From assembly GCA_913065125.1 (NCBI GenBank), contig CAJYAG010000002.1, forward strand, positions 310,001-374,000: a DNA stretch of 64,000 bases, in the 5' to 3' direction. This DNA comes from an uncultured Flavobacteriaceae bacterium (lineage in GTDB: Bacteria > Bacteroidota > Bacteroidia > Flavobacteriales > Flavobacteriaceae). This document shows positions 17,817 through 27,198 of the stretch, one piece after another; the stretch's first letter is position 1; each line of letters opens with the position of its first letter. The position numbers and the translations under genes are program-made. Below the pieces are notes generated by a model that searched no databases, was not told the DNA's origin, and saw only the letters and a program-made list of their open reading frames with translations.

Positions 17817-20800
17817 TTAAGGTATAAGTATTTCTATAGATGTTCCTGCGTTTATTTTAGATGTAATCAAAAATTCACCTTGTATATTTCGAATACGTTC
17901 CTGCACTGCAAATAAGCCAAAGCCAGACCCTGAATGGTTTTTATAATTATTTAATTTAGATGTATTAAAACCAACGCCGTTATCGGTAAAAAGTATATGA
18001 AACCCAAGTTCATTTTTATTAAGATCTAGTGTAAATAAAGTTGCTTTGGCATATTTCACTGCATTTTTAATCAGTTCTTGTATAGATCTGTACAATAAAA
18101 TCGCTTTTATATCAATCATTTCAATACTCTCTATATTACTGTTAATTCTACATTCAATTTTATGAGTAGCTTCTGTTTCTTCAAACAGCCAATTTAATGC
18201 ATCAATTATGCCTAACTGATACAAAACAGGTGGAGAAAGTTCATAGGTGATCTTACGACTATTTTCTAAAGCTTCAGTAATATTTTTTTTAATAAAATTT
18301 AAGTCTTCATCTATGAATTTTAATTCTGCTTTTTTCTTTAACTCATTGATTCTCATATTAGAAATAACCAAAGATTGACTTAAGTGATCGTGTATGTTTG
18401 CTGCGATTTCTTTTTTCTGTTTTTCTTCTATCAAGGTCATTTCTGTAGTCATTTTTTGAAGAACTACTTGATATTCTTGAATCTCCTCCCTTGCTTTCAC
18501 CCATTGAGTGATGTCTCTAGCAGATGTTACAAAATAACTAATCTCTTTCTCTTTATAAACAGGCGATGTTAAAAACTCTAACCATACAAAATGCCCCTCC
18601 TTATGACGAACTCTAATAGAAATAGCTTCAGGGTTTAAACCACGAAATTCCTTTTGCCTAATTGCTCTATATAAAAGCTGTATGTCATCACTATGAACTA
18701 AGTTAAATACTTTTTTACCTATAAGCTGGGATTGCTCATAACCCAATAAGTTTTTTATAGAAGGGCTGATATATTTAAATGTACTATCCGGTTCTTGCAA
18801 ACAAATTAAGTCATTAGAATTATCCGTCAATACACGATACAGCTCTTCAGCCTTTTTAATTTTATCTGTGATTCTTTTTTGCATAGTAATATCTTGAGAC
18901 ACTCCTCTTCTACCAATAATTTCATTTTTATCATTGTATATGGGCTCTCCCATGTTTCGTATCCAACGTTTTTCGTTTTTAAAATTGATCATTTCTAATT
19001 CAATATCGAAAGGAACGCCATCACTAGCAAGGGTTACTGTTGCCTCTATTAGCTTTTTTCTAGATTTATCAGTAAAAGATCCCAGAATTATTTCAATTCC
19101 TGGCACACCTTTCTCAATATCATTACCATATATTTGATGAATTGCTTCGGACCAAATAATTGTATCGTTTATCGTATCGTATTTCCAATAACCAATTTTT
19201 GCCATTCTACCCGCTTCTTTTAACGAGTACTCATTTTCTTGAACCGCCTCTAAAATAGTTTCAAGATTTTGCTTTGAGTGTTCTAACTCAAATTGCGCTT
19301 TTTTAGAATCTGTAATATCCTGCACAACACCTCTTCTTCCAACGATATCTTTTTGGTTGTTGTATACAGGATGAACTACAAGCCTTAACCAAATCTCTTC
19401 TTCTCTTAGGTTCGTTAATTTTATCTCTATATCAATAGGAATCCCCTCAGAGTCAAGTTTTAAACCACCCTCTATCGCTTTCTGTTTAGACTCCTCGTCC
19501 ATAAGAGCCAAAGTTTCTTCACCTGATAGCACTTTGTCTTTTGGGTCGAGTCCGAAAATATGATACATATTATCAGACCATGTACGAGTTTCTGATACAA
19601 AATCGTCTTCCAAATACCCTATTTTGGCTATTTTACTCGCTTCATTCATAGAGAAATCTCTTTTCTCTAAAAGATGAAAAGAATTCTGAATCTCTCGATT
19701 AGAAAATTCTATTTGCAATTGTGCATTTTTAGATTCGGTAATATCTAGCGTTACCCCTTTTCTTCCAATAACTTCTTTTTGTTGATTGTAAATAGGTTGC
19801 GTTACATCTCTTATCCAAACCTCTTCGTTTTTAAAGTTGATTAATCTTAACTCAATATCATACGAAATGCCTTTTAAATCTAGATCTTGAGTAACTTTTA
19901 TCATTTTCTGTTGAGACTCTTCATCAAGTAAAGCTAAAAGTTCTGTTCGTGGTGGAATTGGTTTTTCTAAATCTAATCCAAAGATATGATACAAATATTC
20001 AGACCATATACGAGTTCCTGTTGCAATATCATCTTCAAAAAAACCTATTTTAGCCAGCTTACTCGCCTCTTTTAAGGAGTTTTCCCTATTTTCTGCTAGT
20101 AATAGAGCGTTTTTAACTCTTTTTGAATTTGAATAAAAAACAAATATTATTAATAATGATATACTTAATAAAAAAATGAAAACCGTTTTGTAAACTGTTT
20201 CATAAAACGGCTTCATTATTTCGTTATAAGGAACTATACTGATTAGAAACCAATTACCAACTCCTCCGGATCCGTGTTTTGAAAGCATTGCATACTCAAA
20301 GAGAACTTTTACACCTTTAGAATTTTCATTAAAATAAAAGCCATTTTCTCCAACCTTAAGTTGTTCTTGCAATTTATTTATTGATACATCAGGGTGTTGT
20401 TGAAAAATCTTTACTTCTTTATTTCCAGAAAAAAGAACAACTCCTTTGTTATTTAATAAATAAACATGTTTGTTATCGACTGTGTTGTTATCTGTAAAAA
20501 ATATTAATTCCTTTAAAAGTTTCATATTCATAAAACCTACTAATACACCAACTACATTTCCCTCTAAATCAATTACATCACTCAATATTTTAAGCTCTAA
20601 TAACTGATTGCTATTTATCTCGTTTTTCGAAGTTAAGGATAAGTCTGAAATAAACACATCTTCATTTCCTCCATTAATTGTTTTGGTTAATTCATCTTGC
20701 AAACCAGGCTCCAACTGCAAAAGGTCTTCTCCAATAAGTTTTTCGTCTGATGAGGATAGGATAATTCCTTTCTTATTTACAAAAAAGAGGTTGTTATAAA

Positions 20801-21083
20801 AAGGATATTGTTCTACAACTCTTTCTAGATATTGAGATGTAATTTCGTTAGAGCTTGAACTAAACAACGGGTTATTGCTTAAAACATTAAAGTCTGCAAC
20901 TCTAGTAAACATAAAATTATCTATATCTTTTGCAGAGTTCCTTAGGATCACATTAAGTCGATTTCCTTCTTTTAGTTCAAAATTATTCGACAAAGTAAAA
21001 TAGATGGCACTTATTATACTTACCCCAAGTACAATAGAGGTTAAAATAAAAGCCTTTTTGAATTTTTTTATTCCAATTCTCAT
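17817..21083 (-). CDS. Membrane sensor histidine kinase with dCACHE and four PAS domains (NarX/HisKA_3 class)
   Basis: A 1088-residue inner-membrane kinase. TM1 is at residues 12-31 and TM2 at 298-318, with a dCACHE-like periplasmic sensor between them. Three PAS/PAC units begin EAS at 339, EAS at 481 and EAG at 623, an exact 142-residue period with strong similarity, followed by a fourth, more distant PAS (about 747-860). The catalytic part is of the HisKA_3 type: phospho-His898 in NIHDHLSQS, N-box Asn1007 (NAVKYA), G1 box DNGVG near 1034 and a final SGFGL glycine box. Kinases of this class pair with NarL/LuxR regulators, and such a gene, now frameshifted, starts five bases downstream. The signal is unknown. 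Confidence 0.88.
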   Translation of the reverse strand: MRIGIKKFKKAFILTSIVLGVSIISAIYFTLSNNFELKEGNRLNVILRNSAKDIDNFMFTRVADFNVLSNNPLFSSSSNEITSQYLERVVEQYPFYNNLFFVNKKGIILSSSDEKLIGEDLLQLEPGLQDELTKTINGGNEDVFISDLSLTSKNEINSNQLLELKILSDVIDLEGNVVGVLVGFMNMKLLKELIFFTDNNTVDNKHVYLLNNKGVVLFSGNKEVKIFQQHPDVSINKLQEQLKVGENGFYFNENSKGVKVLFEYAMLSKHGSGGVGNWFLISIVPYNEIMKPFYETVYKTVFIFLLSISLLIIFVFYSNSKRVKNALLLAENRENSLKEASKLAKIGFFEDDIATGTRIWSEYLYHIFGLDLEKPIPPRTELLALLDEESQQKMIKVTQDLDLKGISYDIELRLINFKNEEVWIRDVTQPIYNQQKEVIGRKGVTLDITESKNAQLQIEFSNREIQNSFHLLEKRDFSMNEASKIAKIGYLEDDFVSETRTWSDNMYHIFGLDPKDKVLSGEETLALMDEESKQKAIEGGLKLDSEGIPIDIEIKLTNLREEEIWLRLVVHPVYNNQKDIVGRRGVVQDITDSKKAQFELEHSKQNLETILEAVQENEYSLKEAGRMAKIGYWKYDTINDTIIWSEAIHQIYGNDIEKGVPGIEIILGSFTDKSRKKLIEATVTLASDGVPFDIELEMINFKNEKRWIRNMGEPIYNDKNEIIGRRGVSQDITMQKRITDKIKKAEELYRVLTDNSNDLICLQEPDSTFKYISPSIKNLLGYEQSQLIGKKVFNLVHSDDIQLLYRAIRQKEFRGLNPEAISIRVRHKEGHFVWLEFLTSPVYKEKEISYFVTSARDITQWVKAREEIQEYQVVLQKMTTEMTLIEEKQKKEIAANIHDHLSQSLVISNMRINELKKKAELKFIDEDLNFIKKNITEALENSRKITYELSPPVLYQLGIIDALNWLFEETEATHKIECRINSNIESIEMIDIKAILLYRSIQELIKNAVKYAKATLFTLDLNKNELGFHILFTDNGVGFNTSKLNNYKNHSGSGFGLFAVQERIRNIQGEFLITSKINAGTSIEILIP

Positions 21084-21553
21084 TAATTATTGTCTTTTTC
21101 TCATATAGCTCACTAAAGATTAAATTTTAGAGCTATAATTTCCATACTAAATTCGCTGTTTTAAATCTAAAAGATCATTTTATTTTTCAATCTCTCTACT
21201 TGTATTATCTTATGTTCTAATCATGCAAAAAACTTGACTTTTGAATATGTTATTGACAAAATGTAAAAAATTGTTCCTTAAACTATAATTAGCCAAACTC
21301 ATCATTATCGTTGTTGTACAAGAAATAACAGTGAACTTAAAGATAGTAAATTCTACACCAATATCTAATTTTTTTCAAAATCGAAATTAAAAAGTATTAT
21401 AAAGGCATGCCAAAACCTTTGTAAAAAACAATATATTTATTTGATTTAATTCAAGATTAGGAAGGTCTTTAAACCAACTTTCTGTTGATGAAAAAAGTGA
21501 AATCCCTCTAAATTAAAGCTCTATTAATTATTTAAAATGAATTTTTGGAATAA
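21084..21553. other. Gene-free region between the kinase and glmS
   Basis: About 470 AT-rich bases without a credible reading frame, RNA structure or perfect -7 element on the minus strand. It must hold the kinase promoter, which is not recognisable by eye. Confidence 0.5.
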
Positions 21554-21581
21554 AAAAATCCAGCTAATTAGCTGGATTTTT
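21554..21581 (-). terminator. Terminator of the glmS operon
   Basis: A 28-bp perfect palindrome centred at 21567/21568 with the core AATCCAGCTAATTAGCTGG, A-rich on one side and T-rich on the other, 24 bases after glmS. It can work in both directions. Confidence 0.85.
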
Positions 21582-21604
21582 AATATAATTATTTCTAAAA
21601 TCAA

Positions 21605-23461
21605 TTACTCTACAGTAACCGATTTTGCTAAGTTTCTAGGTTGATCAACGTTTCTTCCTAATAGTACCGCAATATGATACGATAATAATTGTAACGGAAT
21701 TGTTGTCAATAAAGGTGTAAAAGCTTCTTCAGTATCAGGGATTTCAATTACATGATCTGCTATTTCTTTTACTGTTGTATCACCTTCAGTTACTACAGCA
21801 ATAATTTTTCCTGCTCTTGATTTAATTTCTTGAATATTGCTTACAACTTTTTCGTAATGTCCTTTGCTTGTTGCAATGACAAAAATTGGCATATTTTCAT
21901 CAATCAATGCAATTGGGCCGTGTTTCATTTCTGCTGCCGGATAACCTTCTGCATGGATGTAAGAGATTTCTTTCAGTTTTAGAGCGCCTTCTAAAGCAAC
22001 AGGAAAGTTAAATCCTCTTCCTAAATACAAACAGTTTTTTGCATCTTTATAAACAGAAGCAATGTGTTTTACTTGGTCATCAATTTTTAATAATTCTTCT
22101 ACTTTACCTGGAATTAATTGTAAGGTTTGTAAGTAAGATTGAAAAGTAGGAATAGATATAGCACCTTTTGCTTTTCCAAGTTTTAATGCAATTAAAGACA
22201 ACACCGTAATTTGTGTTGTAAATGCTTTTGTAGATGCAACTCCAATTTCTGGGCCTGCGTGGGTGTAGGCTCCTGCATGCGTTTCTCTAGCAATTGATGA
22301 ACCAACTACATTACAAACTCCAAAAACAAAAGCTCCTTTTTCTTTCGCCAATTTAATAGCAGCTAAAGTATCTGCTGTTTCTCCTGATTGAGAAATTGCA
22401 ATAACTACATCTTTTTCAGTAATAATCGGATTTCTGTATCTAAACTCTGATGCGTATTCAACTTCAACAGGAATCCTTGCTAAATCTTCAAATAAATATT
22501 CTGCAACTAAACCTGCGTGCCAAGAAGTACCGCAAGCAACAATAATGATTCTATTTGCGTTTAAAAATCTTTCAAGGTTGTCATCAACACCAGCCATTCT
22601 AATAATTCCTTCATCAGGAAGCATTCTACCACGATATGTATCTATAATAGCTTTAGGTTGTTCGTGAATTTCTTTCAACATAAAGTGCTCGTAACCGCCT
22701 TTTTCTATCTGTTCTAAACTCATTTTTAATTCATGAATTTTAGCAACTGCTATAGAATCATCATGAATTTTACGAACTTTAATTCCTTTATCAAGCTTTA
22801 TAATAGCTAATTGTTCGTCTTCTAAATAGATCGCATCTTTAGTATATTCTAGAAAAGGAGAAGCATCTGAAGCTACAAAAAATTCTTTGTTGTCTTTTCC
22901 TACTCCAATGGCAATCGGACTTCCTAAGCGGGCTACAACTATTTCGTTGGTTTTTGATTTATCAAATACAGCAATTGCATACGCACCAATTACTTGTGTT
23001 AATGCCAATTGAACAGCTTTTCCTAACTTACACCCTTCTTGTTTTTTTACTTCTTCTATTAAGTTTACTAAAACTTCTGTATCTGTGTCACTTTTAAAAG
23101 TATATCCTCTTGTGATTAATTCTTTTTTTATGGTGTCATAATTTTCAATAATCCCGTTATGAACAATTACAAGTTCGCCAGACATTGATGTATGTGGGTG
23201 AGAATTTACATCGTTAGGAACCCCGTGTGTTGCCCATCTTGTATGACCAATTCCAATATTTCCTTTTTTAGTGTGTGGATTTTTATCAGCTATTTGTTTT
23301 AAATCAGCAACTTTTCCTTTTGTTTTAGAAACATGAATTTTTTCTCCATCAAACATCATAATACCGGCACTATCGTAACCTCTGTATTCTAATCTTTGTA
23401 ATCCGTTTACAACAATTGGGTAGGCTTCTCTATAGCCAATGTATCCTGTTATTCCACACAT
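21605..23461 (-). CDS. glmS: Glutamine--fructose-6-phosphate aminotransferase (isomerizing)
   Basis: A 618-residue two-domain enzyme making glucosamine 6-phosphate for peptidoglycan and LPS. The glutaminase half begins MCGITGYIG, the catalytic Cys becoming the N-terminus; GHTRWATHG and the NGIIENYD motif are present. The isomerase half has two SIS domains with CGTSWHAG and SQSGETADT motifs, and ends in the conserved PRNLAKSVTVE. It is the last gene of a three-gene operon with the GT5-like protein and DUF4270. No glmS ribozyme is expected or seen in Bacteroidetes. Confidence 0.97.
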   Translation of the reverse strand: MCGITGYIGYREAYPIVVNGLQRLEYRGYDSAGIMMFDGEKIHVSKTKGKVADLKQIADKNPHTKKGNIGIGHTRWATHGVPNDVNSHPHTSMSGELVIVHNGIIENYDTIKKELITRGYTFKSDTDTEVLVNLIEEVKKQEGCKLGKAVQLALTQVIGAYAIAVFDKSKTNEIVVARLGSPIAIGVGKDNKEFFVASDASPFLEYTKDAIYLEDEQLAIIKLDKGIKVRKIHDDSIAVAKIHELKMSLEQIEKGGYEHFMLKEIHEQPKAIIDTYRGRMLPDEGIIRMAGVDDNLERFLNANRIIIVACGTSWHAGLVAEYLFEDLARIPVEVEYASEFRYRNPIITEKDVVIAISQSGETADTLAAIKLAKEKGAFVFGVCNVVGSSIARETHAGAYTHAGPEIGVASTKAFTTQITVLSLIALKLGKAKGAISIPTFQSYLQTLQLIPGKVEELLKIDDQVKHIASVYKDAKNCLYLGRGFNFPVALEGALKLKEISYIHAEGYPAAEMKHGPIALIDENMPIFVIATSKGHYEKVVSNIQEIKSRAGKIIAVVTEGDTTVKEIADHVIEIPDTEEAFTPLLTTIPLQLLSYHIAVLLGRNVDQPRNLAKSVTVE

Positions 23462-23474
23462 AGCATTATTGTTT

Positions 23475-25007
23475 TTATTTTTTCTTTGAGTAGGTTATTT
23501 TCAGCTGAGCTTTTCTAGCTCCATTAATATTTGAATGATTTAACAATGTAACCACTTTTGGGTTCCAATTATAATTAGCAACTAAAGTATCTGCTGCCGA
23601 AGTTGGAAAATCTGATGAATTATATACTCTAAGTCCTAAAATCGGATTATAATTTGATTCTCCAGTTAATAAATCAGAAATATAATCTGTAATTTTAAAA
23701 GTATAATAATCTGGCTTATCATTGTTAATAACTAATTTCCCATCAAAAGATCCTACACCTTCGGTGATTACATCTTTAATTTGAGATTTTGGGCTACCAT
23801 CTTTATACAAGAACAATCTATAAGGAGTTACAAGGGTATCTGTTCCTACTATATTTTGGTTTACATAAAAAGTTAAAGCAGCATCATTAACCAACCAGTT
23901 TTTACTTCTTAAAGCTGTTAGTTCGTTAGCAGCAAGTAATTCTACCTGAGCCATGTTTCCTGCTGTTCCTTGTAAAACAATGTTTCCGTTATTTGGATAT
24001 GCTTTTTCATCCATTTTGTAAACACTTGTACTAAAATTAGAAAGCAAAAAGGAGCTTGATTTTTCAATAGTATCTAACACCGTAGTTCCTCCTTTTAACA
24101 CTGTTTTTGTATATCTAATCTCAATGGATGGTCTTAAACTAAGGTCTGGTTCATTAATTTTAAATGATAGTAAAGAACCTTCGTTTCCACTTGCCTGAAT
24201 ATAAAGCCCTTTGAAATATTGCTCTAAAGCATCTTGAGTCTTAAATTTAGGGGTGTCGTATTCATCAACAAAAATCTGTTTTATTTTAGCTTCATCTAGC
24301 GTAATTCTTGCAAAAGGATTGTTGCTAGACAACCTAAGAGTGTCTGTTTTGTATATAGTTCCATTACTCAATCTTCTTTTAAGAACCATTAAGGTATCCG
24401 TTGGGTTCGGCACAAATAAATAGTTTACTTGAGCGTTTAATTCTCCAGGAAGAATCTGATAGGTTTTGTCTGATTGAAAATTGCTTGCTTTTGATGGATC
24501 TACAGGATCTAGCCTACTCATATAAGTATCTGTTCTATACAAATTAAGAGTAAATGGTCTTGTTTGATCACCGATGATAGAATCTAAAGTATATTCTGAA
24601 GTTGTTCCTGTTTTTAAAGTTGCTTGATATGGCAATTTCAAAAATACCGTATCAATAGTTGTTACAACAGTTGTGTCATTTCCGTATACTCTTTCGGCAT
24701 TGTCTTTAAACTCAATTCCAGTATCTAAAGCTAATTGAGAAACAATTGATGCTTCAATTTTTTCGTAATTTGGATTGTTATAAACTCCCAAAAGGTATTG
24801 ACTAAGTGCCCCTCCAATAGTTAAACCATCGGCTCTAACACTTGTAATTTGTTTGTTTGTAATTACAATATCAATAATAGTATCTTTAGTCTCAAACTTG
24901 GTGTTACTTACTACTGAAGTTGCAATATCTTGAAAATCTTTTTCACAAGAAACTACCATTGTTATAAACAATATAAACACGCTAATATATGCACTCTTTT
25001 TAATCAT
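23475..25007 (-). CDS. DUF4270 family lipoprotein
   Basis: A 510-residue lipoprotein; the signal peptide ends in MVVSC. The sequence fits DUF4270, a Bacteroidetes family usually encoded between a glycogen-synthase-like gene and glmS, as here. The body is beta-rich with repeated D-T-L segments. It lies 20 bases after the GT5-like gene and 13 bases before glmS, so the three form an operon. The context suggests a cell-envelope role, but no function is established. Confidence 0.85.
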   Translation of the reverse strand: MIKKSAYISVFILFITMVVSCEKDFQDIATSVVSNTKFETKDTIIDIVITNKQITSVRADGLTIGGALSQYLLGVYNNPNYEKIEASIVSQLALDTGIEFKDNAERVYGNDTTVVTTIDTVFLKLPYQATLKTGTTSEYTLDSIIGDQTRPFTLNLYRTDTYMSRLDPVDPSKASNFQSDKTYQILPGELNAQVNYLFVPNPTDTLMVLKRRLSNGTIYKTDTLRLSSNNPFARITLDEAKIKQIFVDEYDTPKFKTQDALEQYFKGLYIQASGNEGSLLSFKINEPDLSLRPSIEIRYTKTVLKGGTTVLDTIEKSSSFLLSNFSTSVYKMDEKAYPNNGNIVLQGTAGNMAQVELLAANELTALRSKNWLVNDAALTFYVNQNIVGTDTLVTPYRLFLYKDGSPKSQIKDVITEGVGSFDGKLVINNDKPDYYTFKITDYISDLLTGESNYNPILGLRVYNSSDFPTSAADTLVANYNWNPKVVTLLNHSNINGARKAQLKITYSKKK

Positions 25008-25027
25008 TCTTCCTTTAAAATAATGGG

Positions 25028-25840
25028 TTATTTTGCTAAAACTTCGTTAGCATAAAAATTTAAATAAGCTTCGGTTAGGTTTTCTTCTGTTTGATACTCT
25101 AAAATTGGTTTATTATTGGTCTCAATAAAACTATTTAATTCATCAGAAATACTTTCGCTTCCTTTAATAACTGCATCAGAATTTTCGATTGCACTTTTAA
25201 GGATGTTTGTATGGTTAGGTGTTTTTAATACAGCAATTTTACTTGCATCAATTTTGTCAAATTTAATTTTATCTGCTAATGTAGCGTTTAACGCTCCTTC
25301 AAAGTCGTTATTGTAAATAGATGTTACAATTTTACTCTCTGTAAACAAAGGCTCTTCTTTGTAGAACTCTTTTAAATACAAAGGCAATAAAGAGGCCATC
25401 CATCCATGGATATGAATAATGTCTGGTGCCCAATTTAATTTTTTTACCGTTTCTATAACTCCTTTTGCAAAAAAGATAGCTCTTTCATCATTGTCGTCAA
25501 ATAATTGATCGTCTTCATCAGTAAAAATGGCTTTACGCTTAAAGTATTCTTCGTTATCAATAAAATAAACTTGCATTCTTTCTTTCGGAATTGATGCAAC
25601 TTTAATAATTAACGGCATATCCATGTCGTTAATAATCAAATTCATTCCTGATAATCTAATTACTTCGTGTAATTGATGTCTTCTTTCGTTAATTACACCA
25701 AATCTTGGCATAAAAATTCGTGTCTGAACTCCATTTGAATGTGCATTTCTAGCCGCGTTAAAAGCTGTTGATGCCATTTCTGTTTCTGGTAAATATGGTA
25801 CTACTTCAGATGAAACGTATAATATTCTCTTATCTTTCAT
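25028..25840 (-). CDS. Stand-alone GT5 N-terminal domain, glycogen-synthase-like, probably non-catalytic
   Basis: A 270-residue protein matching only the first Rossmann domain of GT5 glycogen/starch synthases (about 480 residues); the nucleotide-binding C-terminal GT-B domain is absent. Family traits seen are the N-terminal ILYVSSEVVPY, the FIDNEEYF segment and the IHIHGWMASLLPLYLK helix. The substrate-binding KTGGL motif expected after SSEVVPY is replaced by LPETEMAST. It is therefore unlikely to make glycogen alone and may be a sugar-binding or regulatory protein. It is the first gene of the operon leading to glmS. Confidence 0.75.
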   Translation of the reverse strand: MKDKRILYVSSEVVPYLPETEMASTAFNAARNAHSNGVQTRIFMPRFGVINERRHQLHEVIRLSGMNLIINDMDMPLIIKVASIPKERMQVYFIDNEEYFKRKAIFTDEDDQLFDDNDERAIFFAKGVIETVKKLNWAPDIIHIHGWMASLLPLYLKEFYKEEPLFTESKIVTSIYNNDFEGALNATLADKIKFDKIDASKIAVLKTPNHTNILKSAIENSDAVIKGSESISDELNSFIETNNKPILEYQTEENLTEAYLNFYANEVLAK

Positions 25841-25866
25841 TTAAATCTATCCCTTTATAAGAAGTG

Positions 25867-25874
25867 CAAAAATA
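25867..25874 (-). promoter_or_regulatory. -7 element of the GT5-like/DUF4270/glmS operon
   Basis: Minus-strand TATTTTTG, 26 bases before the GT5-like start. Confidence 0.55.
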
Positions 25875-25906
25875 CACTTTTTTATGCTAATTTCATGTTA
25901 AAATGC

Positions 25907-25914
25907 TAAGTTTG
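25907..25914 (+). promoter_or_regulatory. -7 element of panC
   Basis: TAAGTTTG, 23 bases before the panC ATG. It is back-to-back with the glmS-operon promoter. Confidence 0.55.
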
Positions 25915-25937
25915 CACACATTTTACAAGTACCGTTT

Positions 25938-26777
25938 ATGCAAATTTTCAAAAAAAAGAGCACTTTAATTCCTTGTTTATCTTTGCTTAAGGAAAAAAAC
26001 AAGCAAATTGGTTTTGTCCCAACTATGGGCGCATTGCATAAAGGGCATCAATCTTTGGTAGAGGAATCAATAAAAAATAATGATTATACTGTTGTTAGTA
26101 TCTTTGTAAATCCTACTCAATTTAACAATGCTGATGATTTAAAAAAATACCCTAAAACATTAAAAGAAGACCTACAATTACTTGAAAATATTGGTTGTGA
26201 TATTGTTTTTATTCCAACTGTTGAAGAAATTTACGCACAAACAGTGGTTTCTAAATCTTATTCTTTTGACGGAATTGAAAATCAAATGGAAGGAAAATTT
26301 AGAAAAGGGCATTTTGATGGTGTGGCAACAATTGTACAAACATTTTTTGAAATCATACAACCAGATAATGCATATTTTGGAGAAAAAGATTTTCAGCAAT
26401 TACAGGTTGTAAAAAAGCTAGCAGAAAAAGAAAATATCCCTGTAAAAGTTATTGGCTGTCCAATTTATAGAGAAAACGATGGCTTGGCCATGAGTTCTAG
26501 AAATATTCGCCTATCTAAAGCACAAAGAAATGAAGCTCCTTTTATCTATCAAACCTTAAAAAAAGTAGTTGATTTTGCTAAAACTAAATCAATAAAAGAG
26601 ATGTATGAATTCGTAAAAAATGAATTCGCCACAACTTCATTGGAGTTAGAATATTTTACGATTGCAGAAGAAAATACGCTAGCAGAAGTATCAGAAATTA
26701 ATTTCGATAAAAAAACTAGAGCGTTTATTGCTGTTAATATTGGCAAAATTCGATTAATCGACAACATTTCTTTATAA
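25938..26777 (+). CDS. panC: Pantoate--beta-alanine ligase (pantothenate synthetase)
   Basis: A 279-residue nucleotidyltransferase-fold enzyme that joins pantoate and beta-alanine with ATP to give pantothenate, the coenzyme A precursor. The ATP-binding HxGH is at His34-His37 (TMGALHKGH). Further family blocks are FVNPTQF, the YFGEKDFQQL motif and SSRNIRLS. It is followed by panD, which supplies beta-alanine; panD has its own -7 element, so the pair may be partly uncoupled. Confidence 0.96.
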   Translation: MQIFKKKSTLIPCLSLLKEKNKQIGFVPTMGALHKGHQSLVEESIKNNDYTVVSIFVNPTQFNNADDLKKYPKTLKEDLQLLENIGCDIVFIPTVEEIYAQTVVSKSYSFDGIENQMEGKFRKGHFDGVATIVQTFFEIIQPDNAYFGEKDFQQLQVVKKLAEKENIPVKVIGCPIYRENDGLAMSSRNIRLSKAQRNEAPFIYQTLKKVVDFAKTKSIKEMYEFVKNEFATTSLELEYFTIAEENTLAEVSEINFDKKTRAFIAVNIGKIRLIDNISL

Positions 26778-26833
26778 AAAAATCGTCTTTTCCCTTTTTG
26801 TTTTTTTTAAGATACAATTACATTTAAAAGTTT

Positions 26834-26841
26834 TATTTTTG
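26834..26841 (+). promoter_or_regulatory. -7 element of panD, four bases from the ATG
   Basis: TATTTTTG, spacer CCGC, ATG at 26846. It predicts a leaderless panD transcript. Confidence 0.55.
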
Positions 26842-26845
26842 CCGC

Positions 26846-27196
26846 ATGTTAGTGCAAGTAGTAAAATCTAAAATTCACCGAGTTAAAGTAACGGGTGCAG
26901 ATTTAAATTATATAGGAAGTATTACCATTGATTTAGATTTAATGGAAGCTGCCAATATAATTGAAGGAGAAAAAGTGCAAATTGTTAACAATAATAACGG
27001 AGAGCGCTTGGAAACTTATGCTATACCAGGTAAAAGAGGAAGCGGAGAAATTACGCTAAACGGAGCTGCCGCAAGAAGAGTTGCTGTTGGCGATGTGCTT
27101 ATTTTAATTGCATATGCATTTATGGATTTAGAAGAAGCGAAAGAATTTAAACCATCTTTGGTCTTTCCAAACGAAAAAACAAACACACTTAACTAA
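26846..27196 (+). CDS. panD: Aspartate 1-decarboxylase proenzyme
   Basis: A 116-residue pyruvoyl enzyme making beta-alanine from L-aspartate for pantothenate. Self-cleavage is expected between Gly24 and Ser25 (YIGSIT), giving a short beta chain and an alpha chain with an N-terminal pyruvoyl group. The [19 protein letters not shown] block and GAAARR are typical. It lies 68 bases after panC and 2 bases before the flippase-like gene. Confidence 0.96.
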   Translation: MLVQVVKSKIHRVKVTGADLNYIGSITIDLDLMEAANIIEGEKVQIVNNNNGERLETYAIPGKRGSGEITLNGAAARRVAVGDVLILIAYAFMDLEEAKEFKPSLVFPNEKTNTLN

Positions 27197-27198
27197 GT

